In this document: positions 36,273 through 45,304 of the stretch, piece by piece
How the letters are laid out: each line of letters begins with the position of its first letter
Numbering within the stretch: position 1 is the first letter of the stretch
Assembly (NCBI GenBank): GCA_016710625.1
Contig: JADJVK010000021.1
Coordinates: 1 to 58,279 of the forward strand
Direction: 5' to 3'
Source of the DNA: Saprospiraceae bacterium
GTDB taxonomy: Bacteria; Bacteroidota; Bacteroidia; Chitinophagales; Saprospiraceae
Length of the DNA stretch: 58,279 bases
Translations under genes and position numbers: made by a program
The notes under the pieces: generated by a model
What the model was told of the DNA's origin: nothing
Seen by the model: the letters and a program-made list of their open reading frames with translations, nothing else
The model's database searches: none

Positions 36273-36608
36273 ATGAGAAAGATTAAGGTAAGTATTAATC
36301 ACGAAAAGCTTCAGACTTCGTCTGAGATACTTCGTGCACTAGCCCATCCATTGAGGATGATGATTCTAGAATTTATCGACACGAACAAGTCGGTACATGT
36401 CAATGAGATTTACAATACATTAAAACTTGAACAATCTATTACTTCTCAACATTTGAGAGTGCTTAGAGCTGCTGGTGTAGTTGTTACGAAAAGAGAAGGA
36501 AAGTATATTCACTATGCTATTGATTACTCTAAAGTTTCGAATGCTACTAGTGCCGTTGGGCAATTTTTAGAGAGAAATGAAGTTATTTTGGAAGACGAGG
36601 ATTATTAA
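36273..36608 (+). CDS. ArsR-fold winged-helix regulator (second of two)
   Basis: 111 residues, aligning throughout with the previous protein: LRALAHPLRMMILEFIDTN, VNEIYNTLKLEQSITSQHLR with recognition helix SITSQHLRVLRAAG, and wing VVVTKREGKYIHYAID. The C-terminus is more acidic (NEVILEDEDY). Also without metal-binding cysteines. The two could form a heterodimer or act at neighbouring sites. A strong terminator follows. Confidence 0.85.
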   Translation: MRKIKVSINHEKLQTSSEILRALAHPLRMMILEFIDTNKSVHVNEIYNTLKLEQSITSQHLRVLRAAGVVVTKREGKYIHYAIDYSKVSNATSAVGQFLERNEVILEDEDY

Positions 36609-36653
36609 AGTATCATAAATCTTACAAGTTGTAGTCTGTATTCACCACAAGAT

Positions 36654-36694
36654 AAAGCCGATTATATTTCGAATATAATCGGCTTTATTTTTTT
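36654..36694 (+). terminator. Intrinsic terminator after the second regulator
   Basis: AAAGCCGATTATATT pairs with AATATAATCGGCTTT across a 3-base turn, followed by a T-run. Confidence 0.9.
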
Positions 36695-36792
36695 GTTCCT
36701 ATCTGTCAAAAAATCACACTTCTAATAAGTATTTTTCAAAAGTGCAAGCTGCTTTAGTAAGTGTTTCGCCTATTCACTTATTTCGTACCAAT

Positions 36793-36828
36793 AAAAAAGC
36801 CGTTTGGCAATTAAGTCAAACGGCTTTT
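36793..36828 (-). terminator. Intrinsic terminator of the rpsF-rpsR-rplI operon
   Basis: AAAAGCCGTTTG (36795-36806) pairs with CAAACGGCTTTT (36817-36828). Reading leftward on the minus strand it is followed by Ts. It faces the terminator at 36654-36694. Confidence 0.85.
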
Positions 36829-36850
36829 AATATGATTATTTCAATTGAAA

Positions 36851-37297
36851 TTATTCTGCAATTACTTCGAATTTTACAGTTCCATTCACTTCTTTATGAA
36901 GAGCAATAGTTGCTGTATATTCTCCTAATTCTTTAATTTCGTCATTTAAAACAATTTTCTTTCTTGGAATGTCTAATCCAATTTGTTCTTTAATTGCTGC
37001 TGCAATTTGAACATTTGTTACACTTCCAAATATTTTTCCGCTAGTACCAGCTTTAGCACCAATTTTAAGTGTTTGACCACTTAATTGATTTGCCATTACT
37101 TTGTATGTATCTAGCATTTTTGATTCTTTGGCATCTTCCTGTTTGATGACTTCTGCCAATCTACGACGATTGCCATCATTAGCTACAATCGCCAATCCTT
37201 TTGGGATAAGAAAATTACGTCCATAACCGTCCTTAACAGTTACAATCGAATGTCTATCACCCACTTTATCTACGTCTTGAAGCAAGATAATTTCCAT
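36851..37297 (-). CDS. rplI: 50S ribosomal protein L9
   Basis: 148 residues, normal length. N-terminal RNA-binding domain with MEIILLQDVDKVGDRHSIV and the GYGRNFLIPKGLA signature, a long connecting helix, and a C-terminal domain (SGKIFGSVTNVQIAAAI). Last gene of the rpsF-rpsR-rplI operon, the order usual in bacteria. Confidence 0.97.
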   Translation of the reverse strand: MEIILLQDVDKVGDRHSIVTVKDGYGRNFLIPKGLAIVANDGNRRRLAEVIKQEDAKESKMLDTYKVMANQLSGQTLKIGAKAGTSGKIFGSVTNVQIAAAIKEQIGLDIPRKKIVLNDEIKELGEYTATIALHKEVNGTVKFEVIAE

Positions 37298-37351
37298 GAG
37301 TATTTAAAATTTGAATAGTAATAAAAAAAATTTAAAAAAAAGTAATTGTGC

Positions 37352-37618
37352 TTACTTAAGCAAATCCGCCAAATAAGGTAAAATACCCAAGTGACGAGCT
37401 CTTTTTACAGCAGTAGCTACTTTTCTTTGATATTTTAATGAATTACCTGTTATTCTTCTAGGAAGTAATTTTCCTTGTTCGTTGATGAACTGTAATAAAA
37501 AATCGCCATCTTTATAATCGATATGTTTGATACCGAATTTTTTGAAACGACAATATTTTTTACGTTGTTGACCAATATTGGGGTTGCTTAGAAACTTAAT
37601 ATCGTCTTTAGTTGCCAT
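37352..37618 (-). CDS. rpsR: 30S ribosomal protein S18
   Basis: 88 residues. Conserved core: CRFKKFGIKHIDYKDGDFL and the S18 signature LPRRITGNSLKYQRKVATAVKRARHLGILPY. It has a single N-terminal Cys and so is not a four-cysteine zinc form. It lies between rpsF (31 bases) and rplI (54 bases). Confidence 0.96.
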   Translation of the reverse strand: MATKDDIKFLSNPNIGQQRKKYCRFKKFGIKHIDYKDGDFLLQFINEQGKLLPRRITGNSLKYQRKVATAVKRARHLGILPYLADLLK

Positions 37619-37649
37619 TAGTTTGCAATTTTAGATTTTGAAATAAGAA

Positions 37650-38132
37650 TTAATTCTCTTCAGTTACTTCAGTAGCTGTAGGAACTTCTACTTTTGGAAC
37701 TTCAACATGTGGTACTTCCACTGGGGGAGCTTCCACTACAGGAGTTGGCGTTGGAATAGCAGCGATTGGAGCTGCTTTGTCTTTCTTGGTAACTTTCTTA
37801 CCAATTTTTCCATCTCTTTTGTCCTGATTGTACTTGATGCCAAATTTGTCTAACGAGATTGTTAAATATCTCATTACTCTTTCATCACGTTGTAGTGCCA
37901 ATTCAAATTTAGTGATAAAATCACCATTTTCACTTTGAAACTCAATGCAGTAATAAAAGCCAGATGAACGGCGATTAATTTGATAGGCTAATTGTCTTAG
38001 CCCCATCTCATCTACATGTACTAGTTTACAACCGTTTTGTTGTAACCAATCAATGTAGGTCTGAGCTGTCGATTTTACTTCGTCGACCGACAGAACTGGA
38101 TCTACGACGAAGGTAACTTCATACTGTTTCAT
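37650..38132 (-). CDS. rpsF: 30S ribosomal protein S6 with long C-terminal tail
   Basis: 160 residues from the ATG at 38132 (MKQYEVTFVVDPVLS); an in-frame TTG at 38141 is less likely. The S6 ferredoxin-like fold occupies the first ~110 residues (GLRQLAYQINRRSSGFYY, QRDERVMRYLTISLDKFG). A tail of about 50 residues follows: a basic stretch (KIGKKVTKKDKAA) then a Pro/Val/Glu repeat (VEVPHVEVPKVEVP) and an acidic end. S6 tails vary among species, but this repeat-bearing one is longer than usual. First gene of its operon. Confidence 0.95.
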   Translation of the reverse strand: MKQYEVTFVVDPVLSVDEVKSTAQTYIDWLQQNGCKLVHVDEMGLRQLAYQINRRSSGFYYCIEFQSENGDFITKFELALQRDERVMRYLTISLDKFGIKYNQDKRDGKIGKKVTKKDKAAPIAAIPTPTPVVEAPPVEVPHVEVPKVEVPTATEVTEEN

Positions 38133-38177
38133 AATACTCAAAAATTACAGATTTTGATTAATTTTTTAAAATGGCTG

Positions 38178-38210
38178 CAAAGATAATGATAATGAATGAA
38201 TTAATGCAAA
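38178..38210 (-). promoter_or_regulatory. Promoter of the rpsF operon
   Basis: On the minus strand TTTG (38207-38210), a 21-base spacer, then TATCTTTG (38178-38185): a full match to the Bacteroidota consensus, 45 bases before the rpsF ATG. Confidence 0.75.
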
Positions 38211-38361
38211 TGAAATTGAAATAAATGAATATTATTTGAATATAAAAAGGGTGAAATGGAAGTATTTCTAGGTTTTAAGTCAATTTTAAAAGTAATTTTA
38301 TTTAAAAAATTCAGAAAACAGGATTTTATTCCACTTCTAAGCAATTTAAATAAGCTGTTTA

Positions 38362-38394
38362 TTTGTAATTGAAATCAATATACCCCTACCTTTG
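38362..38394 (+). promoter_or_regulatory. Promoter of the lytic transglycosylase
   Basis: TTTG at 38362-38365, 21-base spacer, TACCTTTG at 38387-38394, 62 bases before the ATG at 38457. Confidence 0.65.
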
Positions 38395-38456
38395 TGGGAA
38401 TTAGTGTTTGTCACATTATATTTTTTTAATTGTATATCGTTTTTGTAATCAGAATT

Positions 38457-39359
38457 ATGAATAATAAATATTTCAAATTTGCTGCTTTATCTGTCGTTTT
38501 ATTTGCTTTATTAGTGGTTGTTTCTTCTTATAAAGGTGGAATCCTAATGGAATCAGCCGCTGATGCTATTAATGCAAATTTACATGTGGATAAGAATGGA
38601 AAGTATGATTTGGCAGGGGAAGAAGTGCCCATGAATAATTTTGATGCAGTTGAAAGATTGGATAGGGAAATAGTAGGAAACACCTATTTACATGGCAGTA
38701 CTATCTTGAATTTGAAGTTAGCGGCTCGTTATTTTCCCTATTTTGAAAAGACATTGGCAGAAAATAATGTACCTGACGACATGAAATATTTAGCGGTGAT
38801 TGAAAGCAATCTAAGGAATGTGATTTCACCAGCTGGTGCAAAGGGGCTTTGGCAATTCATGGAAGCTACAGGAAAAGCATATGACTTGGAAATCAACAAA
38901 GAGGTGGATGAAAGATATCATGTTGAAAAATCAACTTTGGCATTTTGCAGACATATCAAAGACTTAAAAAATGCTTTAGGCTCATGGACTTTGGCTTCAG
39001 CAGCTTATAATGCTGGGCAGGGAAGAATCAATACGGAGCAAAAAAATCAAAGAGCAAATAATTTTTATGAACTTTCTTTAGTGGACGAAACTTCTAGATA
39101 TCCATTTAGAATTATTGCTTTGAAAGAAATTATGAAAGACCCAAAGAAATACGGTTTTTCTTTAGATGAAGATAATCTTTATGCTCCCATCAACAACTAT
39201 TCAATTGTAGAAGTGAATGGGAAAGTGGATAATTGGGGCGATTTTGCAATCAAATATGGTACAAACTATAGGATGTTAAAAGTCTATAATCCATGGATTA
39301 TCAATCACTTTTTAACGAATCCAACTGGAAAAACATACCAAGTAAAAATCCCGAAATAG
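38457..39359 (+). CDS. Lytic murein transglycosylase, SLT domain (MltD-like)
   Basis: 300 residues from the ATG at 38457, giving a normal signal/anchor segment (FAALSVVLFALLVVVSSY). The SLT (GH23) domain has the catalytic Glu in MKYLAVIESNLRN (about residue 116), then SPAGAKGLWQFMEATG and the SAAYNAGQGRI motif. The enzyme cleaves peptidoglycan glycan strands to 1,6-anhydro products. A short C-terminal region (VEVNGKVDNWGDFAIKYG..) may be a partial LysM-like segment. Convergent with ddl, with one base between the stops. Confidence 0.9.
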   Translation: MNNKYFKFAALSVVLFALLVVVSSYKGGILMESAADAINANLHVDKNGKYDLAGEEVPMNNFDAVERLDREIVGNTYLHGSTILNLKLAARYFPYFEKTLAENNVPDDMKYLAVIESNLRNVISPAGAKGLWQFMEATGKAYDLEINKEVDERYHVEKSTLAFCRHIKDLKNALGSWTLASAAYNAGQGRINTEQKNQRANNFYELSLVDETSRYPFRIIALKEIMKDPKKYGFSLDEDNLYAPINNYSIVEVNGKVDNWGDFAIKYGTNYRMLKVYNPWIINHFLTNPTGKTYQVKIPK

Positions 39360-39360
39360 T

Positions 39361-40455
39361 CTATTTGACAGATTTTAAAGCATTCGTTTTAGTATGACGA
39401 TCTATTGCCAATCTAATAAGCTCGTCTATCAACTGTTGGTAGTTGATGCCAGAAGCTTCGAATAATTTTGGATACATACTAATATTTGTAAAGCCAGGCA
39501 TGGTATTAATTTCATTTAAGACCAAAGTATTATCTGGTTTTAGAAAAAAGTCCACCCTAGATAATCCTTCACCACAAATCACTTGAAAAGCTTTTACCGC
39601 AGTTTTTTGAATCATCGCAGCAACTTCGGGCTCCATTTTTGCTGGTATTTCGAGTTTTGCACCATCATTACTGATGTATTTTGCATCGTAGGAATAAAAG
39701 TCGTCTAAAGGAATGATTTCGCCGATGACAGATGCGATAGGCTGCTCATTGCCCAACACTGCACACTCCACTTCTCTTCCAACAATAGCCTCTTCCACCA
39801 AAACTTTTCTGTCGTATTGCATAGCATCTTTTAATGCCGTTTCGTATGCCGCTTTGTTTTTAACTTTATGAACCCCAACCGAAGAACCAGCATTAGCAGG
39901 TTTCACAAACAAAGGAGAGCCCAACTCTGCTACTATCTCTTCATAACTAAACTCATCGGGTTGGTGTTTGTGGATCGTGAAAAAACGAGCAATAGGGATA
40001 CCTGCATCTCTCAATAGTCTTTTGGTGACGTCTTTATCCATTCCGACAGCTGATGCTAAAATATCGACGCCAACGAAGGGAATATTCAAAGCCCTCATCA
40101 GACCCTGCAAAGTGCCGTCTTCCCCAAATGCACCATGAATGATAGGGAAAACCACATCTACATCCCCAAGGGATTGGTTGGTTTTTACATCAATTTTGGT
40201 GACAGAATTATTTTTTGTAGCCAAGTAAATTTCTGTATCAGAAGGGTTTAATGCTATTTTTTTTGCATCCTCAGCATTCAGTAAGTAGTGGCTTTCCTCA
40301 TTCAAATGCCATTTTCCCGATTTGTCAATCCCAATCAATTGAACTTCATATTTATTTCTATCGATGGCTTCAATCACACTTTTAGCAGATCGTAATGAAA
40401 TTTCATGTTCTGTTGATTTTCCACCAAAAAGGATGGCTACTTTTACTTTTTTCAT
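39361..40455 (-). CDS. ddl: D-alanine--D-alanine ligase
   Basis: 364 residues. ATP-grasp ligase joining two D-Ala for peptidoglycan precursors. Motifs: VAILFGGKSTEHEISLRSA at the N-terminus, VFPIIHGAFGEDGTLQGLM, PLFVKPANAGSSVGVHKVK (ATP-binding), EEAIVGREVECAVLG, and the Mg-binding DFFLKPDNTLVLNEINTMPG. The serine, tyrosine and glycine loop features fit a D-Ala-D-Ala rather than D-Ala-D-Lac enzyme, though this needs structural comparison. A -7 box (complement TATCTTTG, 40475-40482) lies 20 bases upstream. Confidence 0.97.
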   Translation of the reverse strand: MKKVKVAILFGGKSTEHEISLRSAKSVIEAIDRNKYEVQLIGIDKSGKWHLNEESHYLLNAEDAKKIALNPSDTEIYLATKNNSVTKIDVKTNQSLGDVDVVFPIIHGAFGEDGTLQGLMRALNIPFVGVDILASAVGMDKDVTKRLLRDAGIPIARFFTIHKHQPDEFSYEEIVAELGSPLFVKPANAGSSVGVHKVKNKAAYETALKDAMQYDRKVLVEEAIVGREVECAVLGNEQPIASVIGEIIPLDDFYSYDAKYISNDGAKLEIPAKMEPEVAAMIQKTAVKAFQVICGEGLSRVDFFLKPDNTLVLNEINTMPGFTNISMYPKLFEASGINYQQLIDELIRLAIDRHTKTNALKSVK

Positions 40456-40474
40456 GGATGAAATAGAATTTTCA

Positions 40475-40482
40475 CAAAGATA
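40475..40482 (-). promoter_or_regulatory. -7 box of ddl
   Basis: The complement reads TATCTTTG, fitting TAnnTTTG, 20 bases before the ddl start. No clear -33 TTTG. Confidence 0.45.
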
Positions 40483-40666
40483 AAGAAACCCTATTGATGA
40501 TATTTATATTTTCTTGGAAATATTTATTTTGATTATAATTTAATGAAATTCAATGTAATATGCATTAATATTAAAAGTATTTGAAAATTTTTAGAATCGA
40601 ATACAACATATTAAAAACTGTAAGGCTCTTTTATTCGATTAAATTTTCAACTTAAAAATACTAATT

Positions 40667-42934
40667 ATGAAATTTAGAATCCTAGCAATCGCTGCTCTCC
40701 TGACGACATCCTTATTATTTATTAACTGTGCAAAACAGAATCCAGATAATGAAACAAATGGGAAGGAATTGATTACTACCATTTCTGGAAATGTTAAAAA
40801 TGAATTGAATGAAATTATCCCAAATGCTACCATTTCGATAGATGGACAAACTATAGTAACCGATAACAATGGTGAGTATCAATTAAAAAATGTAACGATT
40901 AAACAAAGAGGTGTAATAACAGTGAAAAAAGATGGTTATTTTGATAACTTTAGAACCATTGAAGTCACAAAAGGGAATCATCACTATGTTCCTTTATTTA
41001 TTTTTCAGAAAAGCTTTTCTCAAAGTTTTAACACCAATAATGGTGGGAATATTGCATTATCAAACAAAGTAAGTATTGATTTTGAGAAAAATAGTATTGT
41101 TGACCTCAATGGAAATGATTTTTCGGGTAGTGTAACAGTTGCTGTTACCTACCAAGATCCTGCAAAGGCATTGAATTTTATGCCAGGAGGAAATTTGGGC
41201 GTTGATGCAAATGGTAAGGAGACGGTTATTAAATCTTTTGGGATGGCAGGAGTAGAGCTGTTGAAAAGTAATGGGGAAAAACTCCAATTAAAAAAGGGAA
41301 CAAAAGCTACATTGAAAGTAGCAATTCCAAGTTCTGCTGTTTCGAAAGCACCTTCCAAAGTTGCTTTGAGCTATTTTGATGCAAGCACTGGTTTTTGGAA
41401 GGAAGAAGGATCTGCAACCAAGGATGGTAGTTTTTATATCGGAACTGTAAGCCACTTTAGTTTTTGGAATTGTGTTCTACAATTTGAAGCTATAAATATT
41501 TTTGGGACAGTAAAAGATAAATTAGGTATTCCAACATTATCAAATATTTTCATTACAGAATCAAATGATTCAACATCAATTGCTTATGGTACTACGAATG
41601 AAGATGGAACTTTTGAAGGGAAGATACCTAAGAATATGGCTCTAAATATGATTATTTCGCATATAAACACATGTGAAATGAAATTATTTGGTTTACCAAT
41701 AGGTCCATATACACAAGATAATGATTTTGGAGTGATTACAACAAATATTGAAACTAAAAAGCTTAACGTAAGTGGTATTGTAAAGGATTGTAATAATACA
41801 ATAATTAAAGGTGCAGTTGTTAGATTAATATTAGGTAGTTCTATCTATCAATATGAAAAAGAAACTACTACGGATGATAATGGTAGTTATAATTTTGATA
41901 TGTTTAATTGTAATAATTTAATCTATAAAGTAGTTGCTATTGATAATATTAAAAATAAAGTTTCTTCAATAACATTGATAACAGAGAAATTTGGTATTAT
42001 TACAAAAGACTTAAATGCTTGTTCCAGTATTGATTATGTAGAGATTAGTGGAACTCTTCAAAATTCTAATGGACAATTATTAGACTCAACGATTGTTATT
42101 ACAAATCTAAATGATAAAATTCCGATTCAATACACAAAAAGTATTAATGGTGTTTTCAAAGTAAATGGACCCAAAAATACACCATTAAAATTAAGACTTT
42201 ATAAGTCAAGTAATTGTGGCGAAATAGAATTTTCGAAAGAGATTGGTCCATTTTCTCAAAACACTAATATTGGGAATATTACAGTAACATACCCATCCTC
42301 AACTTTAAATGTTTCAGGAATACTGACTGATTGTAATGGAAATGCAGTGTCAAATGGTGTTGTTCATTATGCTTATGATCAGTATTCTAAAAATTATAGA
42401 TTTACAGATAACAATGGTGCATATTCAATTAATATAGATAATTGTAATAATAAATCATATAGTTTTAAGGCTTTTGATGAAACAAATGATAAATTGTCCA
42501 ACGAAGTCATTAAAAGTGGAGTGGGAAATTATACGGTAAATTTCTCTGTTTGCAATCAACCAGATGAATATATTCGTATCCAATCTAATAACCCAATTTT
42601 TGATAATAAGATATTTCAAAATATTTCTATTTCAGACTCATTAAATAATATTTTGATTTATAGTTCTGAAACATCAACTGTTAATAATGTTGAATTCTCA
42701 ATGAAGGGGTTAATTAATAATAATACAGGAAGTGCTGTTAAATTATCCTATTTCGGTTCAAATATTAATTTCGGATTGGGCGGGAATGTCACTACTAATA
42801 CTATCACCTTACAGAATTTTCCAGTAGGTGTAGGAGAATATTATATTGGTACTTTTAGTATAAAGGGACTTACTAATTTTAGCGGAAATAATTTAGTGGA
42901 CATAACAGGAGATTTTAAAATTAAAAAGAAATAA
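40667..42934 (+). CDS. Surface lipoprotein with carboxypeptidase-regulatory-like repeats (first paralogue)
   Basis: 755 residues. Lipoprotein signal with lipobox LLFINC (Cys near 21) and a following KQNPDN. A carboxypeptidase-regulatory-like domain (TISGNVKNELNEIIPNATIS..) at about 37-100. Then a conserved module, about 110-270, from SQSFNTNNGGNIALSNKVS to GTVSHFSFWNC, shared with the next gene. Then three further regulatory-like repeats: LNVSGIVKDCNNTIIKGAVV, VEISGTLQNSNGQLLDSTIV and LNVSGILTDCNGNAVSNGVV. The C-terminus ends DFKIKKK. It is likely exported to the outer membrane and probably binds a ligand or glycan. It precedes an ECF sigma-factor operon, suggesting membership of its circuit. 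Confidence 0.75.
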   Translation: MKFRILAIAALLTTSLLFINCAKQNPDNETNGKELITTISGNVKNELNEIIPNATISIDGQTIVTDNNGEYQLKNVTIKQRGVITVKKDGYFDNFRTIEVTKGNHHYVPLFIFQKSFSQSFNTNNGGNIALSNKVSIDFEKNSIVDLNGNDFSGSVTVAVTYQDPAKALNFMPGGNLGVDANGKETVIKSFGMAGVELLKSNGEKLQLKKGTKATLKVAIPSSAVSKAPSKVALSYFDASTGFWKEEGSATKDGSFYIGTVSHFSFWNCVLQFEAINIFGTVKDKLGIPTLSNIFITESNDSTSIAYGTTNEDGTFEGKIPKNMALNMIISHINTCEMKLFGLPIGPYTQDNDFGVITTNIETKKLNVSGIVKDCNNTIIKGAVVRLILGSSIYQYEKETTTDDNGSYNFDMFNCNNLIYKVVAIDNIKNKVSSITLITEKFGIITKDLNACSSIDYVEISGTLQNSNGQLLDSTIVITNLNDKIPIQYTKSINGVFKVNGPKNTPLKLRLYKSSNCGEIEFSKEIGPFSQNTNIGNITVTYPSSTLNVSGILTDCNGNAVSNGVVHYAYDQYSKNYRFTDNNGAYSINIDNCNNKSYSFKAFDETNDKLSNEVIKSGVGNYTVNFSVCNQPDEYIRIQSNNPIFDNKIFQNISISDSLNNILIYSSETSTVNNVEFSMKGLINNNTGSAVKLSYFGSNINFGLGGNVTTNTITLQNFPVGVGEYYIGTFSIKGLTNFSGNNLVDITGDFKIKKK

Positions 42935-42981
42935 ATTTTTAAACATACCAATTTTTTAATAAATTTTAATATATTTAAAGG

Positions 42982-44742
42982 ATGAAAACCAATAGATTAT
43001 ATATTTTTCTAATACTTATAGTTAGTTTGATTATTGTCAATTGCAGGAAAGATAGTGATAATTTTATCCCTGACAATGACAATGGAGGAGGCAAGTTTGT
43101 TTCTACTGTTTCTGGTTATGTTTTAGACGAGGCGAATCAAATTGTTGTTGGGGCTGATGTGGAATCAAATGGAAAAAGAACCACAACAAATAATGAGGGA
43201 TTTTTCATAATCAAGGATGTTTCTTCTTCCAATACTTTGAAAGTAATCATTCAAAAAGATGGTTATTTCAAGGGTTGTCGGACACTTTTTATTTCTAAGA
43301 ACAATATTTATGATGTGAAAGTAACCCTATTAAGAAAGGAATTTTCGCAATCCTTCCAATCCAATACTGGTGGCAAAGTAGTTTTAGGTAATAAGATGAC
43401 GATAAATTTTGAAGCAAATAGCATTGTTACAGAGGCTGGTAATGCATATAATGGAATAGTAAAAGTTGCCATGAAATATTTGAACCCTAGGGAAAGTAAC
43501 ATTGCTTCCATTATGCCTGGAGCATTAGCTGGACTAGACACCAACAATCAACTTAAAGCACTTATTTCTTATGGTATGATCGGTGTGGAGTTAGAAGGAA
43601 ATAGCGGACAAAAGCTTCAAATAAAACAAGGATCAACTGCTTCTATTAGTGTTTTAATACCAGAAAGCCTTCAATTATCAGCTCCCAAAAGCATCCCACT
43701 TTGGTCCTTCAATTACGATACTGGACTATGGAAAGAGGAAGGCGTTGCTATATTTGATGGAGAAAATTATGTGGGAAAAGTGAGCCATTTTAGTTTTTGG
43801 AATTGTGATGTACCCAATGATTTTATTCGATTAAAAGGGAAAGTTGTGTATGCTGATGGATCTCCTTTTCAAGGAGTTGTAAAATTAACTATTTTAGGTA
43901 GCAACACTAGCTCTATATTTCCTTATGCATTTACTTATACAAATATTGATGGGGAATTTGAAGGTAGAGCACCCAGAAACACGAAATTTTTAATGCAAGT
44001 TAATGAACATAATTGTTCAGAAGTATTATATGAATCAGAAATAGGTCCTTTTGATAATGATGTTACGCTTTCTACAATATCAATTAAATCAAACAATAAT
44101 AGTTTAATTGTTACTGGAAAAGTTTTTGGTTGTAATGGTACAGATTTATTGAAAAATGGATTAGTAACGATTTTTGATAACTCTAAGAAAATATTGAAAT
44201 ATACTTATACTGATAATGAAGGTCTATTTTCGTTAACATTGAATAATTGTAGTTTATTAGAAATCAAGCTAACTGCTTATGATATTGTAAATTTGCAAAA
44301 GTCTAAAGAAATTTTAATTCCAATAAAAAGTGGAAAATATGAATTATCAGATATTTCTACATGTGACCAAATTGATGAATATTTAACAATTAAAAATACA
44401 GCAGGAATTGATACAATAATTACAGACTTATATGTTCAAGACTCTACCAATAAAAGCTTATCATTATTTTCAAATGTAAATGGAAAAAGTATATATTTAA
44501 TAATAAATACTTCAATCCAAAGTAATATTAAAGAAATATCTAATTTTACTTATTATGCAAATAACTCAAACTTCAATATATCAAATACTAATAAACCAAC
44601 AATAAATATTGTAAATTTGAAGAAATATCCAATTCAAAATGGTGAATATTTTGAAGGTGATTATAAAATTAATAATATAAGTAAAAATGGAACACAGGAA
44701 CTTCACGAATTTTCTGGTAACTTTAGAATCAAAAAGAAATAA
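42982..44742 (+). CDS. Surface lipoprotein with carboxypeptidase-regulatory-like repeats (second paralogue)
   Basis: 586 residues with the same layout as its neighbour but fewer repeats. Lipobox LIIVNC, regulatory-like domain (STVSGYVLDEANQIVVGADV), the shared module from SQSFQSNTGGKVVLGNKMT to GKVSHFSFWNC, then two repeats (LKGKVVYADGSPFQGVVKL and VTGKVFGCNGTDLL) and the same NFRIKKK end. Both paralogues carry FMPGG/IMPGA and LWKEEG/FWKEEG landmarks. The gene starts 47 bases after the first paralogue and ends 16 bases before the sigma factor gene, so the four genes look like one operon. Confidence 0.75.
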   Translation: MKTNRLYIFLILIVSLIIVNCRKDSDNFIPDNDNGGGKFVSTVSGYVLDEANQIVVGADVESNGKRTTTNNEGFFIIKDVSSSNTLKVIIQKDGYFKGCRTLFISKNNIYDVKVTLLRKEFSQSFQSNTGGKVVLGNKMTINFEANSIVTEAGNAYNGIVKVAMKYLNPRESNIASIMPGALAGLDTNNQLKALISYGMIGVELEGNSGQKLQIKQGSTASISVLIPESLQLSAPKSIPLWSFNYDTGLWKEEGVAIFDGENYVGKVSHFSFWNCDVPNDFIRLKGKVVYADGSPFQGVVKLTILGSNTSSIFPYAFTYTNIDGEFEGRAPRNTKFLMQVNEHNCSEVLYESEIGPFDNDVTLSTISIKSNNNSLIVTGKVFGCNGTDLLKNGLVTIFDNSKKILKYTYTDNEGLFSLTLNNCSLLEIKLTAYDIVNLQKSKEILIPIKSGKYELSDISTCDQIDEYLTIKNTAGIDTIITDLYVQDSTNKSLSLFSNVNGKSIYLIINTSIQSNIKEISNFTYYANNSNFNISNTNKPTINIVNLKKYPIQNGEYFEGDYKINNISKNGTQELHEFSGNFRIKKK

Positions 44743-44758
44743 CAACTTAAAATAATAT

Positions 44759-45304
44759 ATGGATCAAAATCACCGCATATTAGTAGAAGAGTGCCTTAAG
44801 GGTAACTCTCTGAAGCAAAAGGAGTTGTATGACTCTTTTGCTCCAGCTATGTATGCGGTGGCGATGCGATATGCCAATAATAAATTGGATGCTGATGATA
44901 TGTTGCAGAATGCATTTATAAAAGTTTTTAGATATTTAGAGAAGTTTAGATTTGAATGCAGCTTGGGCTATTGGATAAAAAGAATTGTGATTAGTGAGTC
45001 ATTGAAATACATACAATTGAATTGGAACAGCCAAACTAATTTAGTTGAAATCAATGATTTTCCCATCCAAAAATCTGAAAACGATGCATTACAAAACTTG
45101 AATTATCAAGATGTCAAACAGCTTTTAGTGAAGCTTCCCAAAGGATATCGCACCATTTTCCAAATGTACGTTATAGACGATTTATCCCATAAAGAGATTG
45201 CAGAAATGCTGAACATAAAGGAATCTACCTCAAGATCTCAGTTTATGCAAGCAAGACTATTTTTACAACAATTAATAAAAAAAGAAGACAGTAAAGTGTC
45301 ATGA
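44759..45304 (+). CDS. ECF-type RNA polymerase sigma factor
   Basis: 181 residues. Region 2 at about 10-75 (QKELYDSFAPAMYAVAMRY and DADDMLQNAFIKVFRYLEKF) and region 4 at about 115-170 (LLVKLPKGYRTIFQMYVID, DLSHKEIAEMLNIKESTSRS), with the sigma-70 helix-turn-helix. No region 3 or region 1. It starts 16 bases after the second lipoprotein gene and overlaps the next gene by ATGA, so the partner at 45301-46647 is translationally coupled and is the probable anti-sigma or sensor. Confidence 0.93.
   Translation: MDQNHRILVEECLKGNSLKQKELYDSFAPAMYAVAMRYANNKLDADDMLQNAFIKVFRYLEKFRFECSLGYWIKRIVISESLKYIQLNWNSQTNLVEINDFPIQKSENDALQNLNYQDVKQLLVKLPKGYRTIFQMYVIDDLSHKEIAEMLNIKESTSRSQFMQARLFLQQLIKKEDSKVS

Noticed and set aside
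38430..38456. Upstream start for the lytic transglycosylase
   Set aside because: It adds nine residues before a normal signal segment; the ATG at 38457 fits better.
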